Below, one piece after another: positions 26,601 to 41,600 of a stretch of 64,000 nucleotides of DNA (its first letter is position 1; each line of letters opens with the position of its first letter). This DNA is from Parus major (Eukaryota; Chordata; Aves; Passeriformes; Paridae). The position numbers and the translations under genes were made by a program. Location of the stretch: contig NC_031769.1 in assembly GCF_001522545.3 (NCBI RefSeq), positions 68,934,640 to 68,998,639 of the forward strand, given 5' to 3'. The notes under the pieces are model-generated. The model did no database searches, was not told the DNA's origin, and saw nothing but the letters and a program-made list of their open reading frames with translations.

Positions 26601-29600
26601 ACTAGAGTTTAGGATGGGCATGTAGGATTGTGGAACTGAAGAGGAGCTGTGGTATATAACATACACACATAGCCACAACACTGCAGATACCTAGATCCAG
26701 CTCATTGTCATAAATCATACACAAGTCTTTGACATAAATCATTGTGTGTCTTGCAGAGGTGAGGACCCACTTGCAGCATTGACAGGGTGTTGTTACGTAA
26801 AGTCAGCACATATCCCTCCCCTGTAGTACTAAAATAGAAGAGACTTGAAAAATGGTGCCTTTCTTTTCCTTCAAGGATCTTCCACCTTCTCTGAAAAGTA
26901 GTTTCCCTTTCCAGGGCTGCGGAATCATGTCCTGCTATGACTTTCCGGACAAAATCCCTGCTCTTAGAAGATCCCTGCAGCCAGCTCCTCAATTCTGCTT
27001 TAAGAGTGCCAAAGGGACAGTTTCAGAGTGTGGCCTCCTCCCTTCTGGCCTCTGGTTCTCTGAAGCTCTTGCCATGGTAGTTTACATGCAAAATATGCTG
27101 TGTGCAGCCCAGTTACCTTAATTGCTTCTCTCTTCAGTGAATTGGTAGCTGGCAGTTTAGTTGTCAGTTCCTTTTTCTCTCATCTTTGTTATCTAAAGGA
27201 TTTACATAAATATCCTAAGGCAGTATGCTGTTGAATATGCTACATCAGGGATTCTGATTTGTGAATATTAAAGGCTGTTTTAATTTCTGAGACTTGACAG
27301 GCCAGGGTTAGAGCATTAGCAGTCAGACCATTTCCTGCGGGTTCACTGATGCCCTGCTGGCCTCCTCTGCATGTTTGTGTAGGTGATGAATACAAAAGCG
27401 CAGATGTACTGACAGGCTTCTGCAATGTGTCAGCAAATAGACTTTTTGCTACCTTTGGCCTGTGGAAATGTGTGTCCCCTCCTTTCATTTCGTTAAGCTT
27501 TAAAGAGCAAAAACCTCAGAACTTAAAAACAGAAACCTCTTATTGACTTTCTTAATCCTTTCCTTTCTTTTGGAATGCCAGCAGTGCTTTTTAATGCTTC
27601 TTAAAAGAAAAAGGATAATTGAGTTGCAAGGATAACTTACTACAACCCTACAACTAGACTTCCTGACTAAAAATTTAATACAGTAGCCAGAAAATCCAGA
27701 AATACAGAAACCCACTTAAAATTTATTCCCTCCAAAACTGAAAGTCCTGGCAGTGGAACAGCAGGAGCAAAGAGATTAGATTAAGTTGGGATAGGGAATA
27801 TTATGGGTTCTGGGCTTTATGAAGCTGCAATAAACCCTTCAGTGTAGGCTTATGTAGAGCACATTTTCTTTTAAAAAGCATAATTTTAGTATACTAAAAC
27901 TGTGGCTGTAACTTTTAAAATCTGTAATCAGCATGCATCTTCTAATTATGAAAATGAAGTTTTTTAGGACTTGCTCTTTTTGCAGCTTGCTTGAAAATAT
28001 TTTAATAAACTAGTAAAATTAAGGCCTTCTAAACAGATTAAGAATCACTGTGTTACCCACTAAATTGTTTAGTATTTGAAGCTTCACTCTTTGATCAAAA
28101 CTAAAATGTATGCAAAGGATTGTCTCTTTATCTCATAGTACATGCTTTCAATCTGTCTTTGGCAGATACTAAGAACAGTAAAAAAAAAAAAGATGTGCCT
28201 CTGAAAAGGCACATCTAAAGAACTGGAATTGACTTCATTTTGAAAAATGCATTTTAAAGGCTTCTGGCCTTTAAAATTCATGTAAATAGGTAATTTGGTG
28301 AGGTCAATAGAACTGTAACAGCTTTCTTTTTCCTGATTATCGCCCCAGGTAACATCATGTACTCTGTATTGCACAGAAAGTTCAACAAAAAGGATATATC
28401 ATAGTTCCAGACTTTGATTTTTGAAGTATTTGGTCAGTTTTTCACATTTTGTTAAATGAACTCAGTCTTTGCATCACTTGCCATTCATTGTCTTTGTGAT
28501 CGTTCTCTGCTGTTGATGAAGTGGGAAGGTTTTCTCTTATGCATTTTATTCAGCTCCTACAAAACTGTGCAGAGTACTTTGAAAAGTAAACAGAAAACAG
28601 GAGAATGAAAAAGTTGGGTTCATTTGTGATTGCACTGTCATCAATATTAAGTCTCTGCACCCATAGGTTGCTAACTGGAGTGATTTTTAGAACAGAAAAA
28701 AAGTGTGCAGTCATGTTTCTGCCACATTAATAATGTTGAATGCAGAAAGATCTGTGTCTCTACTCTCCCATTACCCACCTGATGCTGGGTGCCATCCTGT
28801 TGTGCTTTGGGGATGTTTGAAGGTAGCCCTCATGACATTTTTGAAGCCTGTTGCTGCACTGGCTCAGTTGGTTTTGCTTAGCAGCCCTGCAAAAACACCA
28901 GGCCAGACTTCAATCTGCATTTTCAAGATGACATTTTTCCAGCAGTGGATCAAATTATTGCTTTGTGGATCAAAGCGGTAATAGTGGGTCCTGTAAGTAC
29001 TATTTCAGCTTCTTGAAGAACTGCTGGAGTGGAAGCCATCTCTTCTCTGTAGTATGGCCCACTCACAGAGGGGTGTGTGGCAACAGAGTTTGAGCATACT
29101 CAGCTGATTCTGTTGCTGGCAATTTCTCCCATGGGGAGAGAGCAGAGAGGCCCTGGCACCTGCTCCCAGCAGTGTCTGGATGGCAGAAGCTTTGGATGCT
29201 CTGCAGGGTGGATGGTGCCCATAGACATGGGCAACTTTATCCTGGGGTGATTTATTTCAGCTTGCAAATCACTCAGGTACTAGGGATCTTCTTTTTGGAG
29301 AAGAGGACAAGAACCTGCAGTTACTCATCATTTTGGCAGAAGAGGTTGCTGGAGTTGTTTGGATAGTGTCAGTCTGATGGTTCTATTGCTGCTAACAGCT
29401 CTAGATTTAGGAATTTCATAGCAAAGCATGTGAAAAGCTCTGCTTTATGTGGTGTTTAAAGGAGGGTCACCTATACAAAATCCTATTCTGCTTTATTCGA
29501 GTGGCCTTTCTCCATCATGGGGTTGTCAAGGGGGTCAAGGGATGTGTGTCCATATCCTTTAGCTTTTCAGTTTTGCATCAACAGGAGGAGCTGGTGCTTT

Positions 29601-32600
29601 CCTCCCTATCTCCCAAATAGCCAATATAAAAAAAGTTAGAAGACTGCTGAACAGCTGCTTCTGATTTGCTGCTGGATAAGGGCCATAGAAATGTGATCAC
29701 TGTCTCTTGCAAATCTTGCCGCTCTCAAAGAGTTGTAGGATGTGATTTTCTTTTTTTTTTCTGATGGGGAGAGTGAAAAGGCAGCGATAAAAGGGTGTAG
29801 ATACACGAGCTGACACAGTCAGGTGCATGGGGTTCCTGAGTGTGTAATAGTGAAGCAGCTGAAATTAATTTGTTTTCATCTAATAATGAGCTAGGCAAAG
29901 ATCTCAGTCTTTCTCTTTGTGCATTTCATTTGCAGGTCTGTGGTGCTTCCTTGACTCATTATTAGATCTGCAGCATTTTAAGTGTTCAACTTAATACAGA
30001 CATGAAGGGGTTACTTTTGATAGTAGAATTCTGGAAAATTTACCGTGCAATAAAATTACCATAAATCTTTACCCAAATAAGCAGGCATAATAAAATTAAC
30101 AAACTAGCAGTGGTGGATACAGATGTATTTGCAAGGCATCTCCTTCTGCTCTGGGATTTTTTATTTCATGGTTTGTCTGTAGCATGCTACCTGTGCTGTT
30201 GGGGATGGTAATTTCTGTGGTGTGATGATAAACAAGACTCATTGGCCAAAGAGAGATCCCTTTGACATTGCTATGGTGAATGTAGTTCATCAAAGTCTTG
30301 TTGTGAATTGCTGTCAAATAGCTTAGCTTATATGAAGCATGAATGATGTGCTGGAAAGATTAATTTTGTCAGGTATACCTATGACAAGAGTAAGTAACAT
30401 CTCAGAAGGGAGAGTTTACAAGCACTTGCATGATTAGCCCAATCATCTTGTTTCATAATTAATTATATTTATTCATGGATGAAGCTGTGATTTCTGTCTG
30501 GAACCGGGAAGTTAATCTCTGATAGCCATAATGAAAAATAAAATTACTCTTCCAGAACCACCATCATTTTCTGTGAAGCATGTAATCTTAAGTCTTTAGA
30601 ATCTTGATGGTATTGTGAATGTGTGTTTATAATCTACGTGATCATGGAGTTCTCATTTTTTTCTTTTGAGTTAAACCTCTGAGTACTACCCTTTTCAGTG
30701 CATGTGTTTTGCAATGCTTTTAAGAAAAGGAGGACAGAGTTGAGTCCAATGACTGAATTCTCTTTGTGTGTGTCTCTTAATAGGACAGATATTTTTGTGT
30801 TACGGAAAAATACCTCAGATTTTACTAGGCAAGGCTATTCGTCTTGTATTTGTTAGAATTGGATTTTGATGGTGGGTAGCTGGCAGGAGCATATACACAT
30901 ACACCCTAGTTTTCCTTCTAGAGTTGAGAATCTTTCTAATAATGATCAGTATGTATCAATGAAGTAGATTCACTTCATTTCTATTAATATTAATTGAATG
31001 GATGTGTGTATTAAGTGACCTTGAGAATGCATTGACATTTGCTAGTGCTTCTGGGATGTCGTGTAGTAAAACACCAGGGAAAACTCTGATCAGTTTATTA
31101 TTTCCTAACACTGTCTTCTACTGGAGACCTTAAAAATAGTTTCAGTTAAAATCAAGTGGTCCTGCCAACAGGCCAAGCTTTAACTTCTCAGATCTAAATT
31201 TTCTGTGTGGTTTTGGTTTTTGATAAGTCTTGTAGATTTTATAGAACCAGCATTTCTGAAGTCCATGGGTTTTTCATAGGCAACTTTCCACTTTTGTTCG
31301 TGGCTCATCTTTGTCTCTTTATGCATTCTCCTACATCTGGATTTCTTTAAAATCTCTCATCCACTTTGTCAGCTTCAGGAAGTGAATCAGTGTCCTCAAT
31401 AGATGATAAACTGCTTATGGTGAACTACACCCATTCTTTAATTGAGGGATTATCAGCCTATTTTGTAACCTTTTTAGACTGCTTTAAAATAAAATAATTC
31501 TTTAATCACTTCTTTGCTTTTTTGTTTAATACAGAGATAAAAACTGTCTTAAGATGATGATCATTCCTTGCATTTTCATAGTTATATATAAATAGTTCTT
31601 AGTTTCTGATGAAATTCATAAATTTTACAAAAACAATTGTTAGACAATTGTAAATTCAACCTCTTGTAAATTATATATATAGAAGTAAGGTAGTATGTGT
31701 GTTATGATGTTAACTATTGAAAATTAACAATGCACCTGTCAATGGCAACCCTACTTGACAAAATAATTGCTTTCAGTGTTTGACTTTATCAAAATTTTAC
31801 TGTTTGAAAACCCCATTTATTCCTTACACCATCCATGTACAGAGATCCTGGGTACTATCCTCTAAGAAGGAATAGGTGTAGACTATTGTTCATTAATAAT
31901 ATAATAATTCAGTGAGAATAAAAAGATAATAAGTGGGTTATAGCTAAATGACTAAAGATATGAAGTAAAATATAATTTTGGCTTGGAAGAAATTTGCATT
32001 GAATATGACAAGGATAGAATTCATGGAAAACAGTATGTGTAAAACAATAAAAATGAGCAGGGAACATAGGAACATCTTGAATGCGTTTAAGTCCTAAATA
32101 AAGCTTCTGAATATTTATTCCAGATTTTTTTTTTTTTTTAAATCCTTACCTAAAAGCTGAGGAATCTTTTTCTTTTTCCTTTTTTTCTTTTTTTTTCTCC
32201 TCCTGTTAATCTCCACACATGGTGAAACTGCCACCTCAAGTGGGTGCTTTGCTCTTGATCCCCTACCAAATAACTTAGGAAAATCTGAGCACCACAGATT
32301 TCCTAGAGGCAGTGCTTGGGTCTGGTTTTCCTCCTTTAAGAATTGTTTCTAATTATAGCCCTAAGCCTTTGGAGATGTAAGATTGGCTTCCATAGGGACA
32401 AGAGTTTAAATGAAGGTGCAAAAAACACCAGCATTCACTTGGCTATTTTTCAAGCCTGGTTTCTAAAATCCTCTGCTTCCCCCTCAAAGTTAAGGTCATT
32501 GCCATGACCTTCTGACCATCTTTTTCTCCCTTTTTCCTTTTCCATGGGACCTATTTCTTCCTACTTGTTTATGGATACCATCCTTCAATTATTTTCTAGA

Positions 32601-35600
32601 TTGCAAATAGACAAACGTTTTCTTAATACTGTTGCTTACTCTTCTCTTACATAAGATTAATTGCTTTTCCAATTACTCAGTGTTTTGAAGATAACCTGCA
32701 TGATACTGCTGTGCCCTGAACTTAATGAAATAGCATCAAAATATACCAGGATGTTACTACTAATAAAAATTCAGGTTGTTGAGGTGCAGAATACTTGTAA
32801 TATATTTCATGGCTCAAAGGATGGTGTGTAGGTATTGCTGATGTTGATAGCTGTTTGGGAGCTGCAGGAATGAGCATTTCCATGCAGCAGCTGCATAAAA
32901 TCAAGACCGGCCCCCGTGGTTCAGCTGAGTGACCACACAGGCAACTGCTGCTGATTTAAATGGTGGGAGTGACCTGATCTGGTACTGCCTGAAACGTGAG
33001 GTTGGTGGTCGTGTTTGAGGCGTGTGAGGGAGCAGGTGGGAAGGAGACAGGCATGCAACTGGGCCCTCTTGTGCTGTGGATGCTGAGAGCTGGTGTTGTG
33101 CCAGTGCCATGCTGTGGAAGGTGTGAAGGAAACCTGCTGTGTGCATTCCCTGGCTGTCAGCTGTGGCCCATGGTGGTGTGCCTTGGTGCCTGAAATGACA
33201 GTGACTGTGTTGTGGCTTATAACTCATCCAGGGTAAGCCTGGGATTCTCAAGCCTGCTGCTGTCCCTAAACATGGAAAGAAAATGGTACAAGAAGAACCA
33301 GCTCCTTCTCCCTTCACTTGATGGAGTTTGGTTGATGGGCTTGTTTGTTCTTGTTACTACTTTCTGTAAGGGAAGAATGGTAGCAGTTGTTGAGGTTGAT
33401 GATCACATTCGTTAAAATCAAAGAGATTTTTATCACTGACCTCAGTGTAGCCAGGTAACTTTGTTATCCTCTGTTCTGGGGACTCAGCTAATAGCTTCTT
33501 GAGTGACAGGAGATATGGTCATACTCTTCAAAGAGAAGATTGTTAGGCATCATCTACTGTTAACGTGGAATGTGAGCAAATCATTAAATGCTGTCTTATA
33601 AACTGCTTACAGCCATATGCAAACCAATTAAATTGCTTTATTTTTGTAAGTGCCATGCCTCTTGTTCAGAGCAATGGTCAATAATGATGCACAAGGGAGA
33701 TAATTTTCAGTGCTATTACATGGGATCAACTACATAAAAGAAATGTCTATTAATGCAGAGATTTTGAGATAAGTTAAAAAGCAGCTGTGTTGACATATGT
33801 GAAGATGAATGCAGAGGAATAGATTAGTCTCAATTATCTAATTGCTTCTAATGAAGTTCAGAATATTTTGGTTTCATTACAGAGTAGTTCTTTTAATTGC
33901 AAAGTTAATTTTTTCTGCTCATGAAATGGTGAAACATTAATATCTCTTTATATTGTTGTACAGACCACTTTCTGCTTCTGAACAGATCAACTTTTTAAAG
34001 AAAATAAGACTATATATTCAGCAGCAGAAGTACGATGAAGCGGTAAGTCTGGTTTTGCTATATGTAAATATTTTGTTTTCTTTAAATTGAAATTAACTGA
34101 AAAATAAAGCTTTTTTCCTTCCTTATGATGTACATCTCATTAACTCAAAGCCCCACTGTAAGTCTTCAAAATTTTGCATTTTGATACCAATCAATAATAC
34201 TGACTTGCTGTGTTTTTTCTCATACTTCTTAAACTGCTTGTCACTATTTCATAGTATAATGACACATAGTGTGTGTTTTTATTTTCCACACTAGAAAATG
34301 GTAAATTGAGAGATAAACTGAGAAATGTAGTCAATGTTTACACTATTTAGACTGATAGTTGCATGAAAAAAGTGTGATATCACTCCATCATGGATCCTGC
34401 TTTACCTGGTTCTATTTTTTTTCACCTGAACCAGCTGTTCTTGGTTTACTTTCACATTTCAGTGTGCCAGACTGGGAGCTGTACATGGAATTACGCTTCC
34501 CAGTTCCAGTATTACTTTCCTAAGCATTTGCTAACACTAACTGTGTGACAAGGTACTTGATGGGTGCAGTTCACCAGTGCTTGTATTCTGATGTTCACAG
34601 AAAGAATTTGTAGAGCTAAATTATACCAAGAAGTCTTTAATTTTAACAGGTTTAGTTTGGTCATTGATTTCTGTGTTAAAAAATACATGAGAATATTGAA
34701 TATGTATTATATTTAACCTGCCGGATGCATGGAAGAGTTCCATTATGTGTTAGGTTTCAGTTAATTTTTCCTAATATAATTCTTAGGGTAATAAATTACT
34801 ATTTTATGTACAGGACAGCTAAATCTATTTTATGCCATTTTTACTTGCTTTGTTGTAAATTGGAAATAGTTCAGCTTAAATAAATAGGTCTATATTGCTG
34901 TGGGAGAAGGTTTTCTTTTTGGCTTCCTAATACTTCTACTTAGCTGTCACATTTACTGATAGGAGACATTTTACACATTTCAGGAGTAGAACCTGCGATT
35001 TTGTGTTGTTGCTTATATGTAAATTTTACTCTTTCATTTGAGTGCTCCAGGTGTTTAAGTTCACTCCTGATTACTTACACATCAGACTTGTGCCTGTTCC
35101 CTGTATATATGTATCCTCTGCATCCTGTATTGCCATGCAGAAAGGTTGTTCCATTCCCAGAACCTGCTGTGTGGATGATTCTTTGCCTGAACAAGGAGTT
35201 GAACCTTAACTCTTTGCATTGCAGCTATGCACTCATGATTGTATAGAATAGATGTCTTTTTGGAGTGAGTTTGCCCATTTGCAGACTTGTGATCTCTTCG
35301 GTAGTTGCTGTACCTTTTTCTGTTTAATCCCAACTGGACACCTGCACATATAAAAAAAGCTTCATTGTGTATGTTCAGCTTCTTAGTGTACTCTTCCAAA
35401 TCACACAGACGGGCTTCCCATCTTTGGGTTAATCACAGGGGTCAGCACACCCAAATGACATGGTGGGAAAACCCATGGTCTTTACCATGGTGTCTCCCCA
35501 GTGTAGGTATAGAGTGAGGGGACCTGTGATTAGACTGGGTACAACCATTATTGTTTCCAAATGATTTATGTCCTGAGAGCTACAAGCAGCTGCTTTGTAA

Positions 35601-38600
35601 ATGCATCTGAGACTCCAGTTTAGTCTATGAATTCAGTGTTGGTGCTTGCAGTATTAGGTACTACTGAAGTGGAGAACATCAAAACCCAGGAGGGGAATAC
35701 TTCAGGCTGTGGAGAGTGACCATGTTTCAGCTGCATCCATAATCCTCCCCCTGTGTGTAAATGTGCCTTCAGAAGCACATGACTGTTTTTTAAGGGGTAA
35801 CTTAGACTGGAATATGTACAGTCAGATGCTTGTGGGAAAACCAAATGGCATGCTTGCTTGGTAGTAGGTGGTGTTCAAGGTGTGCTATCTGTGTGCCTTT
35901 CACCACTGTCATGGCCAGGGAGGATGCTGAAGGAGCCAGGTGATGGTTGACTTGATATCCTGCAGGAGTCCCAAGCAGCATGTACTCCAGCAGTTGTTGC
36001 TGGCCAAAACACTGTACCTGAGCATGGAGAGGACACATATGCCAGGAGTGGTGGAGCTGCTTGAGCTCCAGTTGCTGTCATTTAGGTTGACTTGTGGAAT
36101 GGAGAGCTCACACTCTTCTAATATGTTACTTAAATGTTTTATCTGCCTCCAGGTATCCCTGTGCAAAACCCTGATTAACCTTGCCTTGGAAGGCTTGTCT
36201 TACTACCATACGTATGATCGCTTATTCCTGGGCCTAAGTATCGCAGTGGGTTTTGTGGGCTGGACGACTTACGTGATTTTGGTCATTATCAAGGCCCATA
36301 CCAATTTGACCAAGACTGTCCAAACTAATAAAAAGGTAGGTTGGAAGCATTCAGTTATTTTTTTTCTAGTGTTACATGTATGCTAAGTGACTCTGTGATG
36401 GATGAATTGAATACCTTACTCTTCTTTTGACTTAATGTGGAGACTGGCAAGCTGTTGAGTTTTCCAGCTACTGTAATCCTGTGTAGTGTTGCTGTTAAGT
36501 CCTTTAGTTACGGTCAGTATTCCTAAGATGTGTAAGTCTGAGTCTGCAATACTGTGTTTCCTCAGTTTTTCTTCCTACAGCTGTCCATTTGAGATACTAC
36601 CGCAAGTGTGACAAAACATAGTGATTTAAAACCATTCAAGGGTCTGTCTTTAACCACATTTAGTTTTCCCAGGTTTAATTAACCAGGTTTGATTTTAAGT
36701 ATTAACAGCACTCTTTTGTAATTATAATTGTTTGGAAGAATACAGATTTCAGGCTTCCAGTTTCATTGATGTTCTTCACTGTAAGGCCAAAAAAAAAAAA
36801 CAACCCAGCATGTAAATTATTTTATTCCTGCTGTCTTTGGAAATTTTACATCTGTTCTCAGGTAAACTGTGCAGTCCAGTTGTGGTATTTTTAAAATGTA
36901 TAGCCTGTTTTGATAGAAGGTGAGGTGTGGTTTCACAGAACAGTGTTCTCTTGCTCTTTGCAAGTGTGCAGCAGAAGACATCAAAGATGAAGGAAGCTCT
37001 TGTTGACAAGATTACTATGGTTTAAGTTTTCACAAAGTATAAAATCCTAAGAATTTATTTTCAGTCATTCACCAGGAAGAGAGAGACCTCAAAAAGGTGA
37101 ATAAGCAAAAAGCTAGCATTTCACTAGAGAAGGGTTGAAGCATTTGGAGGGAGGGGAAATTCCCCCAAACTTCAATAATTTGTTTCAGAATAAAATGAAT
37201 TGTTTCATTTTGTAATGTAGGTGAGAATGAGCACTCACGTAACATCTTTACTGCCTCAGAAAATTCCTATCATGGTATCTTGAGGTTTTTCCCACAGGTT
37301 GAAATGAGATAGTCTTGACCTTTAGTGAAATGCTCAAACAAAATTAAAATGGAAAATATTCATAAGTGCTGTACTGCATGATTTAGGTTTTCTTTCATCA
37401 AATAACTGAGAGGAAATAATCCAAGATGCATGTTATGTTAGATACAAACAAAATAATTACAATAAGTGGGCTGAATATCAGGCATATTAATAACTACATT
37501 AAGGAAAAATTTGCATTCTTAGTTGACATAGATTTTAATTTGGTATATTGATTTTACTTGTTGAAGGCAAATTTTGTGCTAGTGACACTGGCAGAAAAAA
37601 AAGTTAGATTTCTTAGTTATTTGTCTTTAGAATTTCTCTTTCTTCAGTTTTCATAAGTGGCTCTTTTCTGTAGAAACCTTTTTTAGTGTTTGTAAATACT
37701 TAGAGAATCACAAGGTGATGCTAATGCTTCATATATGGAAGTATATTTGGTTTATATCTTATATTGGAGCAACTTAAAGAAATTTGCTGAGAGACTAATC
37801 TACCACTGACAAATAGTCTCCTGCAAAGCACACCCTTATAAAATCAAGAAGCCTCTGAGTTATGAAGCTGCACATCTTGTATATATAATTTTTAAAAGTT
37901 TTTGGCTTCTGTGTATGAAAAAAAAACTTTTTTTTTTTTTTTTTTTTTCTTTTGGTGTAGAATGTTGTTTTGCCTAGCAAGAAGTATAACATTTTAATTT
38001 ATTTTAAGCATTCACAGAAATGCAACTCTGGTTTCCATTTTCAATGCATGACTGACTATATTGAACTCTTTAATATTTGTGTCGCTATATGGAATAAAAT
38101 GTTGATTGTGTGTGTTTACTCATTCAGTGATAAATTATACTGTGTGCATATCATATATATGCATATTCATTCTGTCTATATGCCAGCAAATGTAAAATTT
38201 AAAACTAATAAAGCAAAATTGCCCTAGGTCAGCTTTCTATATGACATATCTTTTCTTAGTCTAATGGTATATCTTAGCAAAAATTCTATTTTAAAAATCA
38301 TTTAGAACTTGCATTTGCTGTCAGTTTAGATCAAGGCAGTTGTACATCAGTTAGAGGGAGGGGGAACCAGAAAATATGCTAATCCATCTAGGTGAACTGG
38401 TAGCTGATTGTCTCTTCTTCTCAGCATATTTAACACAGTTGTGTATCTGCCTACCTAACTCTTTCAAAAAACTAGCATTTGTGCAGAAGAAAACAGTGTC
38501 TTTGTCATTGCCTGCACTAAAGCTGCCTTTGCTATGTCAGCTTGTAATACATAAAGATAAAATTGTTTATTTGAAACTTGTACATAATCTTCCCTTTCCA

Positions 38601-41600
38601 GTAATTCTTCTGATACCTGAATGCCCCTGAATAAAGAAGAATAGTTCAATGACCAGATAAAACGCAGATGCAGAGTGACTGTTTAATGTTTCTCTTCTCA
38701 CAAAAAAGAGATTTCTGCTATCTGATGGTTAGGGATTGACCTGCCTATCTGAGATAACCCATTTTAAAATTTTCCTTCGCTCTTTGATGTTTCACCTTAA
38801 GAGTGCTCTCAGTCTGAGAGTGTGTTTCCTTAAGTACACATAATGTTCTAACTTTTTATCTATTTTTTTTCCTAAGAAAAACCCAAAGCAGTACCAGTAG
38901 GTTAAGATGAAATATAACAGTTGCAGCTATGCTACCTCTTAGTGCAACACTAGTCCTCTGTTGTATTTTGAAATTGTGGGCTCTTGGAGGAAGACAGTTT
39001 CTCCTGTGGAAGGTTGGTCATGAGCCTCCTTTTGTAGCTGTTCCCAGATCCTGAATAGTTGTGGGTTTTTTCTGGTAGAAGACAATGCTTAATATTTTAA
39101 TTTAATTAGTTCTCTTACAAATGACTCAAGCAGGAGAAGGAAATATGCTGATGGAATTTTCATTAGATGCTTTGACTGTTAAGGCTATGAACTTGAACTC
39201 AGTAGGTTATATTCCAAATCTGTTTCCAGAATCTAAATTTGAGAGATCTTTTTCCAAAACCCCTTAGCATCTCTGGCTTCAGATGGATTCCAAGTATCAA
39301 TTGAACATAAATAGCATTGCATACATTGGGCCTCCAGGTTGTACAAGTATGTCTTTCTCATGCAGATTTTACTGTAGGACCTTTTGAAGAGACCTATTTA
39401 AAATTAGATTTTCAAATCCTACTGTTGTTCTTTTCAATTTGACTGACAACTTTATCTTGAGTTGTGTAGAGACACATGGCAGCTTATGTGGCTGTGTTAA
39501 AATAACATTTGTTTTACTGTGTAACTGACAAATGGAAAACAGAGAGTAGTTGGAAACATTTTATTGCTATTACAAGAATGTTTGTCAAAACTTTTGTATT
39601 TCAGAAATCTACTGTTCTCTTCTATGGTTTTGCCTCTGCTGGAATGATAATAGCTTTTTTCCTGTTGATTCAAACATGTCCTTGGACATACTATATATAC
39701 TGTCTCTTGCCTGTGCCAGTATGGTATGCAGTTGTGAAAGAGTAAGTAAAGAATGCAATTTACTACTACTGTTTTATAAGACCAAGTCTGGACTTCCTTT
39801 TTGTAGATAATTTAATTTTTCCCATAAATTTGGGAGAAAAAGTTAGGTACAATTCTATTAAACTTCCTTAAGTGTTTCCTGAGACATTCCAAAGGACTCT
39901 GGTTTATATTTCAGTTGACATAATGAGTAGTGTCCAAACTGACCTGATACAGCTGCCAATTCTAGAAGGTATCTCTTCTATTAGCAAAAAATAAATTAAA
40001 CTGTTTTCATGAAAACATGTTTTTTCTACTCTTGTAACTGTTTAAAAAGAGTGCTAAGATCTTTGCAAATACCTGTAGCAACTGGCTTATTTTGCAAAAT
40101 GGTCCTGCAAAATGTCAAGTCTGTGGAACACCAGCTACTTTGGGAGAACATATGCTACTCATGTTGAGGAATGTGCTCCCATATTGAAATATATTTGTCT
40201 TGTTTGGGTCTCCTTTTACTCCAGGCCCAAAAATACTTGTTATCTTCTGATTCATTTTACTTTCCTGACCTACTGGCAATTTGTAGATACCAACTCAGTA
40301 TTATTCAGAGAAAATGAGACTAACTGCAGTTAGATAATGAGCTGTCTCATAAAGCACAGGAAAAGCTAACAAGGAAGGTTTTTCTCTCTAAAGCTTCTGA
40401 ATGTTTCATCAGTTATGACAGACATTAAGCACAACATAACCAAAAATATTCATATACTCAGAGTCAATTTGGGTAGTGAATAATCTGAAGCTTGTCCAAA
40501 CACTGGTGAAGATGTGCCAAATATGGGAGGAAAAAAGCGGGAGTGTTTTATTGTAGGTTTTCTGTCAAGTAAAACTGGGCAGAAGGATCATGTGGCCATC
40601 AACCAGGGGGTCTAGGCAGGACCAGCAATACCTCTAACTTTTTTTGTGCTCTGACCCAATCCTTGCCCTGTAAAGATAAAATTCTGTGTTATTTCTGGGG
40701 TTTTTTTTAATAAATGTTATCTTGTTCCAACATTTTGAACAGAATCCCTGTCATTCAAGACCTTGCAACAAATGTTTTGTCACTTCATATTGGTCAATCT
40801 ATAGGATTCCTCTTGGTTTGTATACTGGGAATTGAAATACTAGTAAGTATTTTATCCTTATATATCAACAGGGTATCTCATTTCTCATATTCTACCTCTT
40901 GGAGTAATTAATATGTTTGATTTTCAGTCCTCTCTTGCATTTTTTTTTTAATTAGGTCTTCAGTTTTTTCTACCGCTCTGCACTTACTGTTGGCCTTCTT
41001 GTTTTTGCTGGCTGGCCAGTGATCACACAGCTGTGGATTCAAGCTAAGGTATTATGTTGCTTTGGTGAGCAGCTGGATTGCATCTTAGGCTGTTGGGAAT
41101 GCTTTGGAATGCTGCTTTAGATTCTTATTCAGTTATGCTCTTTTTCTGATCTCTGCCATAAGCTGCATGTAGCAAAGCAAGGGAATTTAATATGATCTGG
41201 GTAAGACCTGTTATACAGCATAAGTAATAAGAGTGTTTAAGAGTTTTGGGGTAACTATGGGTTAATTATTAGTTTTTTGTTCTTGATGACTAAAAAATGT
41301 TTGACTCAATCATATGAAATGCACACCATTTATCAAACTGTTGGAGTGATTATGGTGTTGACATGTAGGATTGGTGAAAGTGTCACTGTTTAACTGATAT
41401 GAATATTTATTAGAAAAAAATATGGAAGATATATGGAAGAAAGGCAGTTGTCAACTCACTGTCTACAATCAGCTGGGACACACTGTTCCTCAGAGGCAGC
41501 TGTCTGTATTGTTTTTCCTAGGAAAATACTTCCACTTCTATCAAGTGGCATGATACTTAAATTAAGAGACCTTTCTTCCATTAGTTGATTCCAACATCTC

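Larger units (their letters stand above)
19920..33963 (+). other. PIGN: PIGN 14-kb intron
   Basis: The largest intron. It holds a direct repeat with an internal palindrome (26337-26384), a perfect hairpin (28191-28216), poly(T)/pyrimidine tracts (32125-32203) and somewhat more GC-rich patches around 25.2-25.4, 26.3-26.6 and 32.9-33.3 kb. No nested gene is recognisable; the 138-codon ORF at 32901-33317 (-) looks non-coding. No missing PIGN codons are needed here, since flanking exons join at a split Lys codon. Confidence 0.85.

Noticed and set aside
32901..33317. 138-codon minus-strand ORF in the 14-kb intron
   Set aside because: It sits in a locally GC-richer patch where stops are rarer; Pro/His/Ser/Gln-rich translation resembles nothing known.
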